Program-made: the position numbers and the translations under genes | Part shown: positions 17,082 through 25,937 of the stretch, in pieces | Layout of the letters: every line of letters starts with the position of its first letter | How positions within the stretch are numbered: the first letter of the stretch is position 1 | The notes under the pieces: model-generated | The model's input: only the letters and a program-made list of their open reading frames with translations | Databases searched by the model: none | What the model was told of the DNA's origin: nothing | Assembly (NCBI GenBank): GCA_015711825.1 | Contig: JACVJD010000017.1 | Span: 1-41,285 of the forward strand | Length of the DNA stretch: 41,285 nt | Reading direction: 5' to 3' | From: Candidatus Solincola daggyaiensis | Lineage (GTDB): Bacteria > Actinomycetota > Geothermincolia > Geothermincolales > RBG-13-55-18

Positions 17082-17249
17082 GCGGGCAAGACCGCTTCGG
17101 AAAAGAGCGGGGGTCGCGGGGGTGGAGCCCGGAGATCGCTCCGGGCGGCGCCGGCGACAACGCGGAGGCGATATGCGATGCCTTAACTTCAGCGCGGTTC
17201 CCGCATGCGGGTCACTATGCCCGCAGCGCAACCCCTTTCCGACAGAAAA

Positions 17250-17270
17250 AAGGCTTCCAAGGGAAGCCTT
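17250..17270. terminator. bidirectional terminator AAGGCTTCC-AAG-GGAAGCCTT
   Basis: 9-bp perfect stem flanked by A-tract and T-rich tail, between convergent genes. Confidence 0.75.
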
Positions 17271-17296
17271 ACCTTACTATTCTGCGAACCGGTTAT

Positions 17297-17526
17297 CTAT
17301 TCGATGCCGCACTGCTTGAGGGATTCCATGACCTCCGCGAGGACCTTTTTCCTCTTCTCGATCTCCGCCAGCTTGGCCTCCACGTCCTGCATCTCGGGGT
17401 CGAAAACGCAGGCCCCGAAGGAGCAATCCACGCCCGCCAGCTCCTGCAGCTTTCCCGCGAGGACCTTGAGCTCCTCCTCGTAGTCCGCTATCTCCTTGCT
17501 GAGAAGTTCGTCCTTCTCGTTGGCCA
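17297..17526 (-). CDS. small coiled-coil hypothetical protein
   Basis: MANEKDELLSKEIADYEEELKVLAGKLQELAGVDCSFGACVFDPEMQDVEAKLAEIEKRKKVLAEVMESLKQCGIE; RBS AAGGAGGTAG. Confidence 0.7.
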
Positions 17527-17682
17527 TCGATGCTACCTCCTTCTCGCTCGATCCGGTCATCCCATACATTATACCCGAACTGCGCCGCTTTTCTACGTCG
17601 CAACGGCTCTTTTTTCGCCATCGCCCGGCGCGGGCGGAAAAAGCGCGCGCCGACGCCTTAGGCTGCGGCTCCTGCCGGCGGC

Positions 17683-19617
17683 TCAGGGCATCATGCGGTC
17701 GAAATAGAGGGACCGTTCCGCAACTATCCCCCCCTCGCAGGAGACCTCCATGCCCACTTCCTCGCGCTTTCCCACCTCGGATCCCACGTCCACCGTCACC
17801 CGTCTTTGAGGTGGCACGAGGTATTCGCGCTCCAGCTCCTCCTCCCCGCAGATGTAGTCCACCCTCGCCACCCGCTCACGCGGGCCGGGATTAAACAGCA
17901 CCAGCCACTGCTTGAAACCCGTACCCGTGCTCCCCTCGGCGAAAAGCCAGCGCTGCGAGCCTGTCGCCACCCCCGCGTCGCAGAACCCTCCCGCGAGATT
18001 GTGGGCCTGGAAATAGACGGTACGCTCCGCGGTCAGGGGCAAAAGGCTCAATACCTCCAGGGAGTAATCGCAATCGCGCGGGAGATCGGGGTCCAAGCGC
18101 AGCGTCTTCCGCTCCCCCGCCCCGACGGCCAACCTCTCCTCGCGCACCGATCCGTCGGACAAGTACGTCCTCACCAGCACCCAGGTGGCCTGCGCGCAGG
18201 GGTTGAAAAGGGCGAGGTAGGAATGATAGCGCTCCCGGGTGGTCCCCTCCGCGAAATAAAGCCGCGACGCCGGCTCCGCCATCCCCGCCGAGCAGCTCGC
18301 GCCCGAGCAGAAACCCCCGTAAAGGAAATATTGCGAGCGCTCCACCGCCACCGCCTCGCTGGAGCGCACGCTCGCGGAGTAGTCCCCCTCCGGGACGAGG
18401 TCGTTTACGCGCAGGGTGAGGCGCGAGAGGGGCGGCAGCTCCATGCTCTCGGGGCGCGTCTCCCCTCCCTGGCCATGGAGAACGACGTCAAGCGTAGCCG
18501 TCCTTTCCGTAGGGTTGAAAAAAGCCAGATACTCCTCGAAACCCGGCCGCACCGTGCCCTCGGGGAAATAGTGGACCTTGGCTCCCTCCCGCGCTCCCCT
18601 GGAGGTAAAGCCGCCCCCGTAGCCCGCGCCGCGGTTGAAAAAGAGCGTCCTCTCCGCCGCCACGGGCAGGGATGACTCCAGCACCGCCGAGATATCCCCT
18701 TTCCAGGGCACCTCCCGGTTCACGGCGATGGAGAGGCGGCCGCGTGCCGGTACCTCGTGATCCCTCGCCACCGCCTCCCCGCCGCAGTAATAACGGACGC
18801 GCAGGGAAACGGGAGATCGGTTGGGGTTAAGCACCAGCAACCACTCCTCGAAACCCTCGCGGGTGGTTCCCTCGGCGAAGATATGGCGCAGGGCAGGCTC
18901 CTCGACCCCCGGACCAGCCTCCCCTCCTCGTACCATCTTCTTCCATCCATAGAGCTCGCTCAGGGTGACGAAAGCGAAGCCGCGCGCGCGCAGCCCCCCC
19001 ACGATGCCGGTGACCAATTCATAGGTGGCCCGGCCGCCGAAGTGGAAGAGGACGATGCTTCCGTCCCTGGCCGAGGCGACGATGCGGTTCACGCGCTCCG
19101 GTACGGAAAGGTTGGTGTTGAGGGCGTCCATGCTGTCGAAGTCCCACATCACCGGGGCGAAGCCTGCCGAAGCCGCCGCGGCGGAGACCCTGGCGTCGAT
19201 AAACCCCCCGGGAGGGCGGAAGACGGGCAGGCTCTGTGCGGTGGCCGAGGTGATGACCGCCTGACAGGCGTTCAGCTCCTCCACGATCTGCTGGTCCGTG
19301 AGCTTGGTCAGCCAGGGATGGTTCTGGGTGTGGTTGCACACGTCCCAACCCAGGGAGTCCATCTCCCTCAGCAACTCCGGGTTCCTCTGCGCCCAGGAAC
19401 CGATGACGAAGGCGGAGGCGCGGATGCCCTGGGTGGAAAGGAAATCCAGGATACGGTGGTCGAAACCGTAACCGTCGTCGAAGGTGAGCACCACGCGGGG
19501 CTGCGAGGAGGCGCGCGCCCTCTGCAGGCCTCCGGGGATCCCGGCAAGCCACGCAAGCGAACCCGCGGCGAGGATGACGGCGAGGACATAGACGGGCAGC
19601 GCCGCCTTGACCGTCAT
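17683..19617 (-). CDS. NodB-type polysaccharide deacetylase with four C-terminal 'LYFAEGTTR..F..WL.LFNP' repeats
   Basis: VVLTFDDGYGFD, CNHTQNHPWL, FRPPGGFID; repeats begin RHIFAEGTTREGFEEWLLVLNP, VHYFPEGTVRPGFEEYLAFFNP, LYFAEGTTRERYHSYLALFNP, RWLFAEGSTGTGFKQWLVLFNP. Confidence 0.88.
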   Translation of the reverse strand: MTVKAALPVYVLAVILAAGSLAWLAGIPGGLQRARASSQPRVVLTFDDGYGFDHRILDFLSTQGIRASAFVIGSWAQRNPELLREMDSLGWDVCNHTQNHPWLTKLTDQQIVEELNACQAVITSATAQSLPVFRPPGGFIDARVSAAAASAGFAPVMWDFDSMDALNTNLSVPERVNRIVASARDGSIVLFHFGGRATYELVTGIVGGLRARGFAFVTLSELYGWKKMVRGGEAGPGVEEPALRHIFAEGTTREGFEEWLLVLNPNRSPVSLRVRYYCGGEAVARDHEVPARGRLSIAVNREVPWKGDISAVLESSLPVAAERTLFFNRGAGYGGGFTSRGAREGAKVHYFPEGTVRPGFEEYLAFFNPTERTATLDVVLHGQGGETRPESMELPPLSRLTLRVNDLVPEGDYSASVRSSEAVAVERSQYFLYGGFCSGASCSAGMAEPASRLYFAEGTTRERYHSYLALFNPCAQATWVLVRTYLSDGSVREERLAVGAGERKTLRLDPDLPRDCDYSLEVLSLLPLTAERTVYFQAHNLAGGFCDAGVATGSQRWLFAEGSTGTGFKQWLVLFNPGPRERVARVDYICGEEELEREYLVPPQRRVTVDVGSEVGKREEVGMEVSCEGGIVAERSLYFDRMMP

Positions 19618-19640
19618 GGAGCCGGGGGCGTTTTCGGCCC

Positions 19641-20516
19641 TCAACGCGCCAGCACCTCGACCACGTCTCCCACCGCCCGGCGCGCCACCCGCTCATCGGC
19701 GCCGCCCGAGAGCACGTAACACACGCCTTCCGGGAAAGACTCCTTGACCTTGCGGGCAAAGGAGGCGTAAACGCCGTCACCGAGCTCGAAGGCTCCGTAA
19801 TCGTCGCGGTGGCCGTCGTGCCCGAACACGATGAAAAGGAGGTCGTGCTCGAAATCACGGGCTGCCGCCAAGGCCTCGTCCACGCCCGCCAGGAAATGCC
19901 GGTCGTCCGCGTTGTGGGGAAGGGCGATGTCGATGTTCTTGGGCCCGCCGCTCTTTGCCATGCCGTATCCGGAATGAAAATTGACATGCAGCACCCCGGG
20001 ATCCGGACCCAGAATATCCCTGGTCCCGTCGCCGAAATGCGGATCGATGTCTATGATCGCGAAGCGCCGCAGGCCCGCGCTGCCGCGTAAGCGCGTTATG
20101 GCCATGGCCACGTCGTTGAGGAAGCAGAAGCCCCAGAAACCGTCGTGAGAGGCATGATGACCCGCCGCCCCCACGAAACAAAAGGACGCCAGGGCCCTTC
20201 CCGCCGCAACCTCCGTCGCCCCGACCACCACGGACCCCGCCGACAGCAGCGCGATTTCGTAGTAGCCGCTTGCCCTCACCCCCTGGAGATGAGACTCGCT
20301 GTGCACTTCGGCGGCAAGGTCCTCGTCGGCGGGCTTCGCCTCCAGCAAGCGTACGCTCTCCAGCTCGAGCAGTCCCCGAGACTCCAGTTCCTGGAAGGCA
20401 GGAGCGACGCGGCCCTTCAACGCGGGATATCCCTTATCGGAGAAAGCGGGATGATAGACCACCGCGACCTTGCAGGGATAGGTCAGGTCTTCGGCCGCCT
20501 CCGCCAAGCCCGTCAC
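19641..20516 (-). CDS. histone-deacetylase-superfamily (acetoin utilization / APAH-like) protein
   Basis: VGAAGHHASHDGFWGFCFLNDVAMAI, IDIDPHFGDGTRDI, FIVFGHDGHRDDYGAF. Confidence 0.85.
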   Translation of the reverse strand: MTGLAEAAEDLTYPCKVAVVYHPAFSDKGYPALKGRVAPAFQELESRGLLELESVRLLEAKPADEDLAAEVHSESHLQGVRASGYYEIALLSAGSVVVGATEVAAGRALASFCFVGAAGHHASHDGFWGFCFLNDVAMAITRLRGSAGLRRFAIIDIDPHFGDGTRDILGPDPGVLHVNFHSGYGMAKSGGPKNIDIALPHNADDRHFLAGVDEALAAARDFEHDLLFIVFGHDGHRDDYGAFELGDGVYASFARKVKESFPEGVCYVLSGGADERVARRAVGDVVEVLAR

Positions 20517-20751
20517 CTCCCCGTCGTTTTTCGCCTTTCCTCGTGCGGCGAGCCCGCAATACCCTTATGGAGACGAGTATAACCCATGGCCACCCTTTCA
20601 ACATCGTTTTCCGTCAATCGCTCCCCATGGGCCGGTCACCTTGCCGGGCGCGCTCTCCCGCTCCTCCCCCGGCAATCCCCCGGGCGTGGTCGGGGCGGAG
20701 GAATCCGAGGACCCGACTGCGCGGCGCGTGGTAAAGCGAAGATGCTTGTAT

Positions 20752-20757
20752 TATAAT
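20752..20757 (+). promoter_or_regulatory. -10 element TATAAT upstream of GYD gene
   Basis: Perfect TATAAT in TTGTATTATAATC; intergenic, about 110 nt upstream of ATG 20867. Confidence 0.4.
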
Positions 20758-20866
20758 CTCAACCATTCAAATAGGAGCGGGTCAAGGGCCGGTGTCTTAT
20801 CAATGCCCATGTTGTTCCGGCTGCCATGCACTCCGGCCTGCCCCACGGCATACCGGGAGGTAAGAG

Positions 20867-21151
20867 ATGCCCATCTTCGTCATGCTCACCAAGCTGACCG
20901 ATCAAGGCGCCAATACCGTCAACCGCGACCCCGGCCGCATTAAAGAGGTCAACAGGGACGTGGAGGAGTTGGGGGCGAGGGTGTTGGCGCAGTACGCCCT
21001 GCTGGGGGAGTACGATTTCCTCAACATCCTGGAGGCGCCGGACACCGAGACGGTCATGCGCATCTCCCTTAAGCTCGCGTCGCGGGGGACCTTGAGGATA
21101 AAGACCATGTCCGCCTTGCCCATCGACGACTTTATAAAGTCGATAAAATGA
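20867..21151 (+). CDS. GYD-domain protein (copy 1)
   Basis: MPIFVMLTKLTDQGANTV...LAQYALLGEYDFLNILEAPDTETVMRISLKLASRGTLRIKTM; RBS GGGAGGTAAG. Confidence 0.85.
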   Translation: MPIFVMLTKLTDQGANTVNRDPGRIKEVNRDVEELGARVLAQYALLGEYDFLNILEAPDTETVMRISLKLASRGTLRIKTMSALPIDDFIKSIK

Positions 21152-21251
21152 TCGCGCGGGGCTGGCCCTGGGAATACCCGCTCTGCATCTACACCTATGT
21201 GAAGTAGATAGAAAACCGCGCGGGGATGAACCTAACGGTTGTTCGCCCCAC

Positions 21252-21281
21252 ATCGACGACTTCACAAAGTCCATGAAATAA
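21252..21281 (+). pseudogene. orphan 3'-tail copy of a GYD gene
   Basis: ATCGACGACTTCACAAAGTCCATGAAATAA (IDDFTKSMK*) matches the GYD1 3' end ATCGACGACTTTATAAAGTCGATAAAATGA at 25/30. Confidence 0.65.
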
Positions 21282-21406
21282 GGCTCAAGGCTCACGAGCG
21301 AGGAATCCCATTTCTCTCGTTTATTCTTCTGGGCCAGAGGGTAGATATCAATAGCGGCGAGGCATTTCGTCTTTACCCGTATAGGGGCGAGGGAAAGGAG
21401 AACGGC

Positions 21407-21691
21407 ATGGCTATCTACATCCTCATCAGCCGCCTGACCGACGAGGGATGCGCCACGTTGACCAAGAACCCCGACCGCATCAAGGAGGTCAACAAGGACG
21501 TCGAGGCCATGGGGGGCAAGGTTCTGGCGCAGTACGTGATCCTGGGGCAATACGATTTCATCAATATCGTGGAGGCCCCCAACAACGAGACCATCGGAAA
21601 GATCTCCGTGCAGCTGGCCTCGCGGGGGACGGTGCGCATCATGACCTTGCCCGCCATCGACGTGGACACCTTTATCGAGAGCCTGAAGTGA
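21407..21691 (+). CDS. GYD-domain protein (copy 2)
   Basis: MAIYILISRLTDEGCATLTKNPDRIKEVNKDVEAMGGKVLAQYVILGQYDFINIVEAP; close paralog of copy 1; RBS AAAGGAGAA. Confidence 0.85.
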   Translation: MAIYILISRLTDEGCATLTKNPDRIKEVNKDVEAMGGKVLAQYVILGQYDFINIVEAPNNETIGKISVQLASRGTVRIMTLPAIDVDTFIESLK

Positions 21692-21713
21692 CCTGTGCGA
21701 CGGGGGCTGCGAA

Positions 21714-21738
21714 GAAAGGGGCGCCATGCGCCCCTTTC
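21714..21738. terminator. bidirectional terminator GAAAGGGGCGC-CAT-GCGCCCCTTTC
   Basis: 11-bp perfect stem between convergent genes. Confidence 0.8.
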
Positions 21739-21745
21739 CTTTCGC

Positions 21746-22282
21746 TCATCGTGCGGCGATCCGCCGCCCGCTTGATAGCGGGCATCGACCCGGATCGCCC
21801 TCTCCGCCCCCCGGCCTCGCGGGGTTGAAGGGGCACATGTCCAGGGGGCAGCGCCGGCAACCCAAACGGTGGAGGGTACCCAAGAACAAGGCCCAGGTTG
21901 AGAGGTAGGCGAGGAGGCATCGCTTGGAGAGCCTGTACGCGTCCGGCGCAGGCAGGCCGATAAGCACGGGGGCCAGGGCAATATCCCAGTAAAAGCCGCG
22001 CGTGTTGAGGGGACGTTCGCTGCGCCTCCAGATAATGGGGGTCATCTTTCCGAAGAGGGTCGAGCAGTACTCCCCGTAGTAGGGACACCGGGCGCAGATA
22101 TAGCGCCGCGAGACGGTCATGAGCGCGCCCCACGACCCTACCCAGAGCGGCAGCTTTGCCCGCCTCCCCCGCCACAAGACATAAGACCCCAGAGCCATGG
22201 CCGGCAGCGCCGCTGCCGTGGTGACCGAGGAAACCCACCTCGGCCAGGGGTTTTCAGGGGCATCGTTCCGTCCTGTCTCCAT
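21746..22282 (-). CDS. membrane protein with two Cys clusters
   Basis: METGRNDAPENPWPRW... two or three TM segments; CARCPYYGEYC and CRRCPLDMCPFNP motifs. Confidence 0.6.
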   Translation of the reverse strand: METGRNDAPENPWPRWVSSVTTAAALPAMALGSYVLWRGRRAKLPLWVGSWGALMTVSRRYICARCPYYGEYCSTLFGKMTPIIWRRSERPLNTRGFYWDIALAPVLIGLPAPDAYRLSKRCLLAYLSTWALFLGTLHRLGCRRCPLDMCPFNPARPGGGEGDPGRCPLSSGRRIAAR

Positions 22283-22438
22283 GGCGGTTTCCTCTCTCTC
22301 TCTCACCACCCGCAGGCGGCGCGAAGGCGGAGCCAGCCCGTCGATCCGAAACCGGGACACCCGCCCGTAAGCTAGGTTACGGCCTGTGAGATGGAAGGCC
22401 CTCCCCCAAAGCGGGAGACCCGGGGCGAAACAAGTCAC

Positions 22439-23125
22439 TCAGTCCGTGAAACGGTACTTGATAAGGGCCCAGAGGGCCGGGATGCCGTCGCGCCAGCTGA
22501 TCTTCTTGCCCTCCTCCATCTCGCGCCCGGTATAGGAGATGGGGACCTCGTAGATCCTTATCTTCTTCTTCAGTATCTTGGCGGTGATCTCGGGCTCGAT
22601 GTCGAAATGATCGCTTCTCAGCTCTATGCCCTCCAGCGCCTCGCGGGTAAAGAGCTTATAGCAGGTCTCCATGTCCGAAAGGGTGGTGTTGTAGAGGATG
22701 TTGGTCACCAGGGCCAGAAAGCGGTTGCCCACGAAATGCCAGAAGAGCATGTTCTTGCGGGGACCGGTGAACCGCGACCCGTACACCACCTGCGCCTTGC
22801 CCTTGAGCACCGGCTCGAGCAGCTTGGGATAATCCTCGGGGTCGTATTCCAGGTCCGCGTCCTGGATAAGGACCAGGTCGCCGGCGGCGGCGGCGAATCC
22901 GGTGCGCACCGCGGCCCCCTTACCCCGGTTCTCGGGGTGATAGATGACCCTGGTCATGGAGCTCTCCTCCATGGCCAGGATGTCCCGCGTGCCGTCGGTG
23001 GAGCCGTCGTCCACGATGATTATCTCCCGCTCCAGGTCACCCAGGTCCACCTGCCTGACGCGGCGCAGGATCTCCTTGATGGTGTTGCGCTCGTTGTAAA
23101 CCGGCATGACGATGGATAGCTTCAT
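22439..23125 (-). CDS. family 2 glycosyltransferase (dolichol-phosphate mannosyltransferase-like)
   Basis: MKLSIVMPVYNERNTIKEIL, EIIIVDDGSTDGTRDIL, GAAVRTGF, DADLEYDPEDYPKLLEP. Confidence 0.92.
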   Translation of the reverse strand: MKLSIVMPVYNERNTIKEILRRVRQVDLGDLEREIIIVDDGSTDGTRDILAMEESSMTRVIYHPENRGKGAAVRTGFAAAAGDLVLIQDADLEYDPEDYPKLLEPVLKGKAQVVYGSRFTGPRKNMLFWHFVGNRFLALVTNILYNTTLSDMETCYKLFTREALEGIELRSDHFDIEPEITAKILKKKIRIYEVPISYTGREMEEGKKISWRDGIPALWALIKYRFTD

Positions 23126-23202
23126 CTCCCAACAACTCCCGTCTCTAGATTCCGAAACGTCGCGTCCACGGCCGTTTCCTTTCTCCTCCCCCGGCCATGG
23201 AC

Positions 23203-24201
23203 TCAGATATCCCCGTACTTCTCGAGGTAATAGCGCCGGAAGTCCCCGCTCTTTATGGGCTCCCACCACTCGCGGTGATCGCTGTACCACCGCACCGTCT
23301 CCCGCAGGCCCGCCATGAAATCGCGCCTCGGGCTCCATCCCAGCGACCTCACCCTGGAGCTGTCAACGGAGTAGCGAAGGTCATGGCCCGGCCGGTCGGG
23401 GACGTATTCTATGCACTCCTCCCCCACTCCCATGATCTCCAGGATGGCCCGGGTGAGCTCGAGGTTGGTTTTCTCCTCTCCCGCCCCGATATTGTATATG
23501 CCCCCGGCCTCGCCCCGCCTCAGCACCAGGTCGATGGCCCGGCAGTTGTCCTCCACGAACAGCCAGTCGCGCACGTTCCTCCCCTCCCCGTAAAGGGGGA
23601 CCTTCCGCCCCTCCAGAATATTGGTCACGAAGAGCGGGATCACCTTCTCCGGGTACTGGAAGGGACCGTAGTTGTTGGAGCTGCGCACGATGACCGCGTC
23701 TATGCCGTAGGTGCGCACGTAGGAGCGCACCAGGAGGTCGGCCCCCGCCTTGGAGGCGGCGTAGGGACTGTTGGGGCGCAAAGCGCTGTCCTCCTTGAAG
23801 GAACCCTCCTCGATGCTGCCGTAGACCTCGTCGGTGCTCACGTGGAGCATGCGCACACCGCTTTCCCTCGCCTTCTCCAGCAGCCGGAAGGTCCCCAGCA
23901 CGTCGGTGCGCACGAAATCCTCGGGAGAGATGATGGAGCGGTCCACGTGCGTCTCGGCGGCGAAATTGACCACCGCATCCGGCCTGAGGGAAAAGGCCTC
24001 CTCCACGTCGGAGGGCTCGCAGATGTCGCCCTTGAGAAAAGAGTAACGCGGGTCTTTCTCCACCTCCCGCAGGTTCGTGGGGTTGCCGGCGTAGGTGAGC
24101 TTGTCCAGGTTGATCACCTCGTCCTCAGGATGTTCGCGCAGGACGAGGCGGATGAAATTGCTGCCGATAAAACCGCATCCGCCGGTCACGAGCAGGCGCA
24201 T
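23203..24201 (-). CDS. rmlB: dTDP-glucose 4,6-dehydratase
   Basis: MRLLVTGGCGFIGSNFIRLV, HVSTDEVYGSIEEG, YAASKAGADLLVRSY, NNYGPFQYPEKVIPLF, RDWLFVEDNCRAIDLVL. Confidence 0.95.
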   Translation of the reverse strand: MRLLVTGGCGFIGSNFIRLVLREHPEDEVINLDKLTYAGNPTNLREVEKDPRYSFLKGDICEPSDVEEAFSLRPDAVVNFAAETHVDRSIISPEDFVRTDVLGTFRLLEKARESGVRMLHVSTDEVYGSIEEGSFKEDSALRPNSPYAASKAGADLLVRSYVRTYGIDAVIVRSSNNYGPFQYPEKVIPLFVTNILEGRKVPLYGEGRNVRDWLFVEDNCRAIDLVLRRGEAGGIYNIGAGEEKTNLELTRAILEIMGVGEECIEYVPDRPGHDLRYSVDSSRVRSLGWSPRRDFMAGLRETVRWYSDHREWWEPIKSGDFRRYYLEKYGDI

Positions 24202-24259
24202 ATCCTTTTATCACTCCCCTTGCTCTTCCCGCTGCCGCGCGCCTCAACGGGCACACTGC

Positions 24260-24697
24260 CTACTGCATGACGATGTCCCAGTCGTAGGGCACCCGCGCCT
24301 CCTCCTGGGACACTTTCCGGATCTTTCCCGCCCCCGCCTCCAGGGCAAGGCACACCAGGGCCTCCCGTGAACCCACCGCCTTCCAGCCCCTGAGCACGCC
24401 GGGAGGGATGACCACCTCGCGCGGGCGGTATTCGCCCAAGAAGAGCTCCATGACCTCGTCCCGGGTCGGTGATCCCTCGCGCCGGTCGCAAAGTACCAGT
24501 TTTATCATTCCCTGCGGGCAGAACACCCTCTCCGCCCCAATCTCGCGCAGCGTCCATGCCTCCACCACTCCCGGGAAAAGGCGGCGCGCGGTCAGCGAGG
24601 AATGCGCCGCGGCGGCGTCTTCGCCCCATATCTCGATCCATACGCCCGCGGCATCCAAAGCGGCCGCGAGCTCCTTTATCTCTACCCCCGCAATCAA
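24260..24697 (-). CDS. RmlC-like cupin (dTDP-4-dehydrorhamnose 3,5-epimerase family, divergent active site)
   Basis: RLFPGVVEAWTLREIGAERVFCPQGMIKLVLCDRREGSPT and VVIPPGVLRGWKAVGSREA align with RmlC-family motifs; TTG start. Confidence 0.7.
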   Translation of the reverse strand: MIAGVEIKELAAALDAAGVWIEIWGEDAAAAHSSLTARRLFPGVVEAWTLREIGAERVFCPQGMIKLVLCDRREGSPTRDEVMELFLGEYRPREVVIPPGVLRGWKAVGSREALVCLALEAGAGKIRKVSQEEARVPYDWDIVMQ

Positions 24698-24787
24698 CGG
24701 TTTGCCTCCGCTATCGACGACGGGCTTCCTCCGTAAATCCCCCGACTGAACGCCATGGAGGTCAAGCCTACCAGCATACCGAAAGGG

Positions 24788-25858
24788 TCACACAAGGCCC
24801 ACCCTGGAGTTGTCCCCCAGCACGAAACGGAAGGTGCTGGGGCGCGATCGGGAGCGTGAGATCTCCACGTTCTTGCCGATAAGACTGTCCTCTATGCGTC
24901 CCGGTATGTCGGATATGTGGCTGTTCTCGAGCACGATGGAATGTTCGATCTCGCTCCTCTCCAGGGTCACGTCGTAATAGATGGAGGTGAAGGGCCCCAC
25001 GAACGAGTCGATCACACGCGAGCCCCTGCCCACCACCGCCGGGCCCCTCAGGACGCTGCGCACGATCTCCGCCCCCTCCTCAATGATTACCCGGCCGTCT
25101 ATGCGGGACTCGCGGTCAACGCTGCCCTCGCAACCAGGGACAATGCCCTCGAGGATCATGCGGTTGGCCTCGAGAAGGTCCTCCAGGCGTCCGGTATCCT
25201 TCCACCAGCCGTTGATGACGTGCGCCTCCACGCGCTTTCCCTCGTCGATGAGGCGCTGGATGGCGTCGGTGATCTCCAGTTCGTTGCGCCAGGAGGGCTT
25301 GATGGAACGGGAGGCCTCGAGGATGGAGGGACGGAACATGTAGGCGCCCACCAATGCCAGGTCGCTGGGCGGCTCCTTGGGTTTTTCCACCAGCCTGACT
25401 ATCCTGTTTCCCTCCAGCTCGGCCACCCCGAAACGCTGCGGCTCCTCGACATGGGCGAGGAGGATTAAGGCCTCGACATCCTTACAGCGGAATTCCTCCA
25501 CGAAGGAGGAGATCCCCTCCCTGATCAGGTTGTCTCCCAGATACATCACGAAGGGGCAGCGGGAGAGAAAAGGCTCCGCGGTTAGCACGGCGTGCGCCAG
25601 TCCCAGCGGGGCCTCCTGGCGGATGTAGGTGACCTCCACGCCCCATGCCGAACCGTCTCCCACCGCCGCTTTTATCTCCGCCTCGGTATCCCCCACGATG
25701 ATGCCGATATCGCGGATGCCCGCATCCCTGAGCGCCTCCAATCCGTAGAAAAGTATGGGCTTGTTGGCCACGGGCACCAGTTGCTTGGCGCTGGTGTGGG
25801 TTATGGGGCGCAGGCGCGTCCCCTCTCCGCCGGAAAGTATCAACCCTTTGAGTTCCAT
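24788..25858 (-). CDS. rmlA: glucose-1-phosphate thymidylyltransferase (long, left-handed beta-helix form)
   Basis: MELKGLILSGGEGTRLRPITHTSAKQLVPVANKPILFYGLEAL, VMYLGDNLI, C-terminal hexapeptide-like repeats. Confidence 0.92.
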   Translation of the reverse strand: MELKGLILSGGEGTRLRPITHTSAKQLVPVANKPILFYGLEALRDAGIRDIGIIVGDTEAEIKAAVGDGSAWGVEVTYIRQEAPLGLAHAVLTAEPFLSRCPFVMYLGDNLIREGISSFVEEFRCKDVEALILLAHVEEPQRFGVAELEGNRIVRLVEKPKEPPSDLALVGAYMFRPSILEASRSIKPSWRNELEITDAIQRLIDEGKRVEAHVINGWWKDTGRLEDLLEANRMILEGIVPGCEGSVDRESRIDGRVIIEEGAEIVRSVLRGPAVVGRGSRVIDSFVGPFTSIYYDVTLERSEIEHSIVLENSHISDIPGRIEDSLIGKNVEISRSRSRPSTFRFVLGDNSRVGLV

Positions 25859-25886
25859 AGATGCAAATTTTATCACACGCAAAAGG

Positions 25887-25892
25887 TATAAT
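25887..25892 (+). promoter_or_regulatory. -10 element GGTATAAT upstream of transglutaminase-like gene
   Basis: Perfect TATAAT preceded by GG in the divergent intergenic region. Confidence 0.5.
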
Positions 25893-25937
25893 GTCTTCTG
25901 AAAACCGTGACCGCGAATACGGCTGGAGGTAAAGGTC

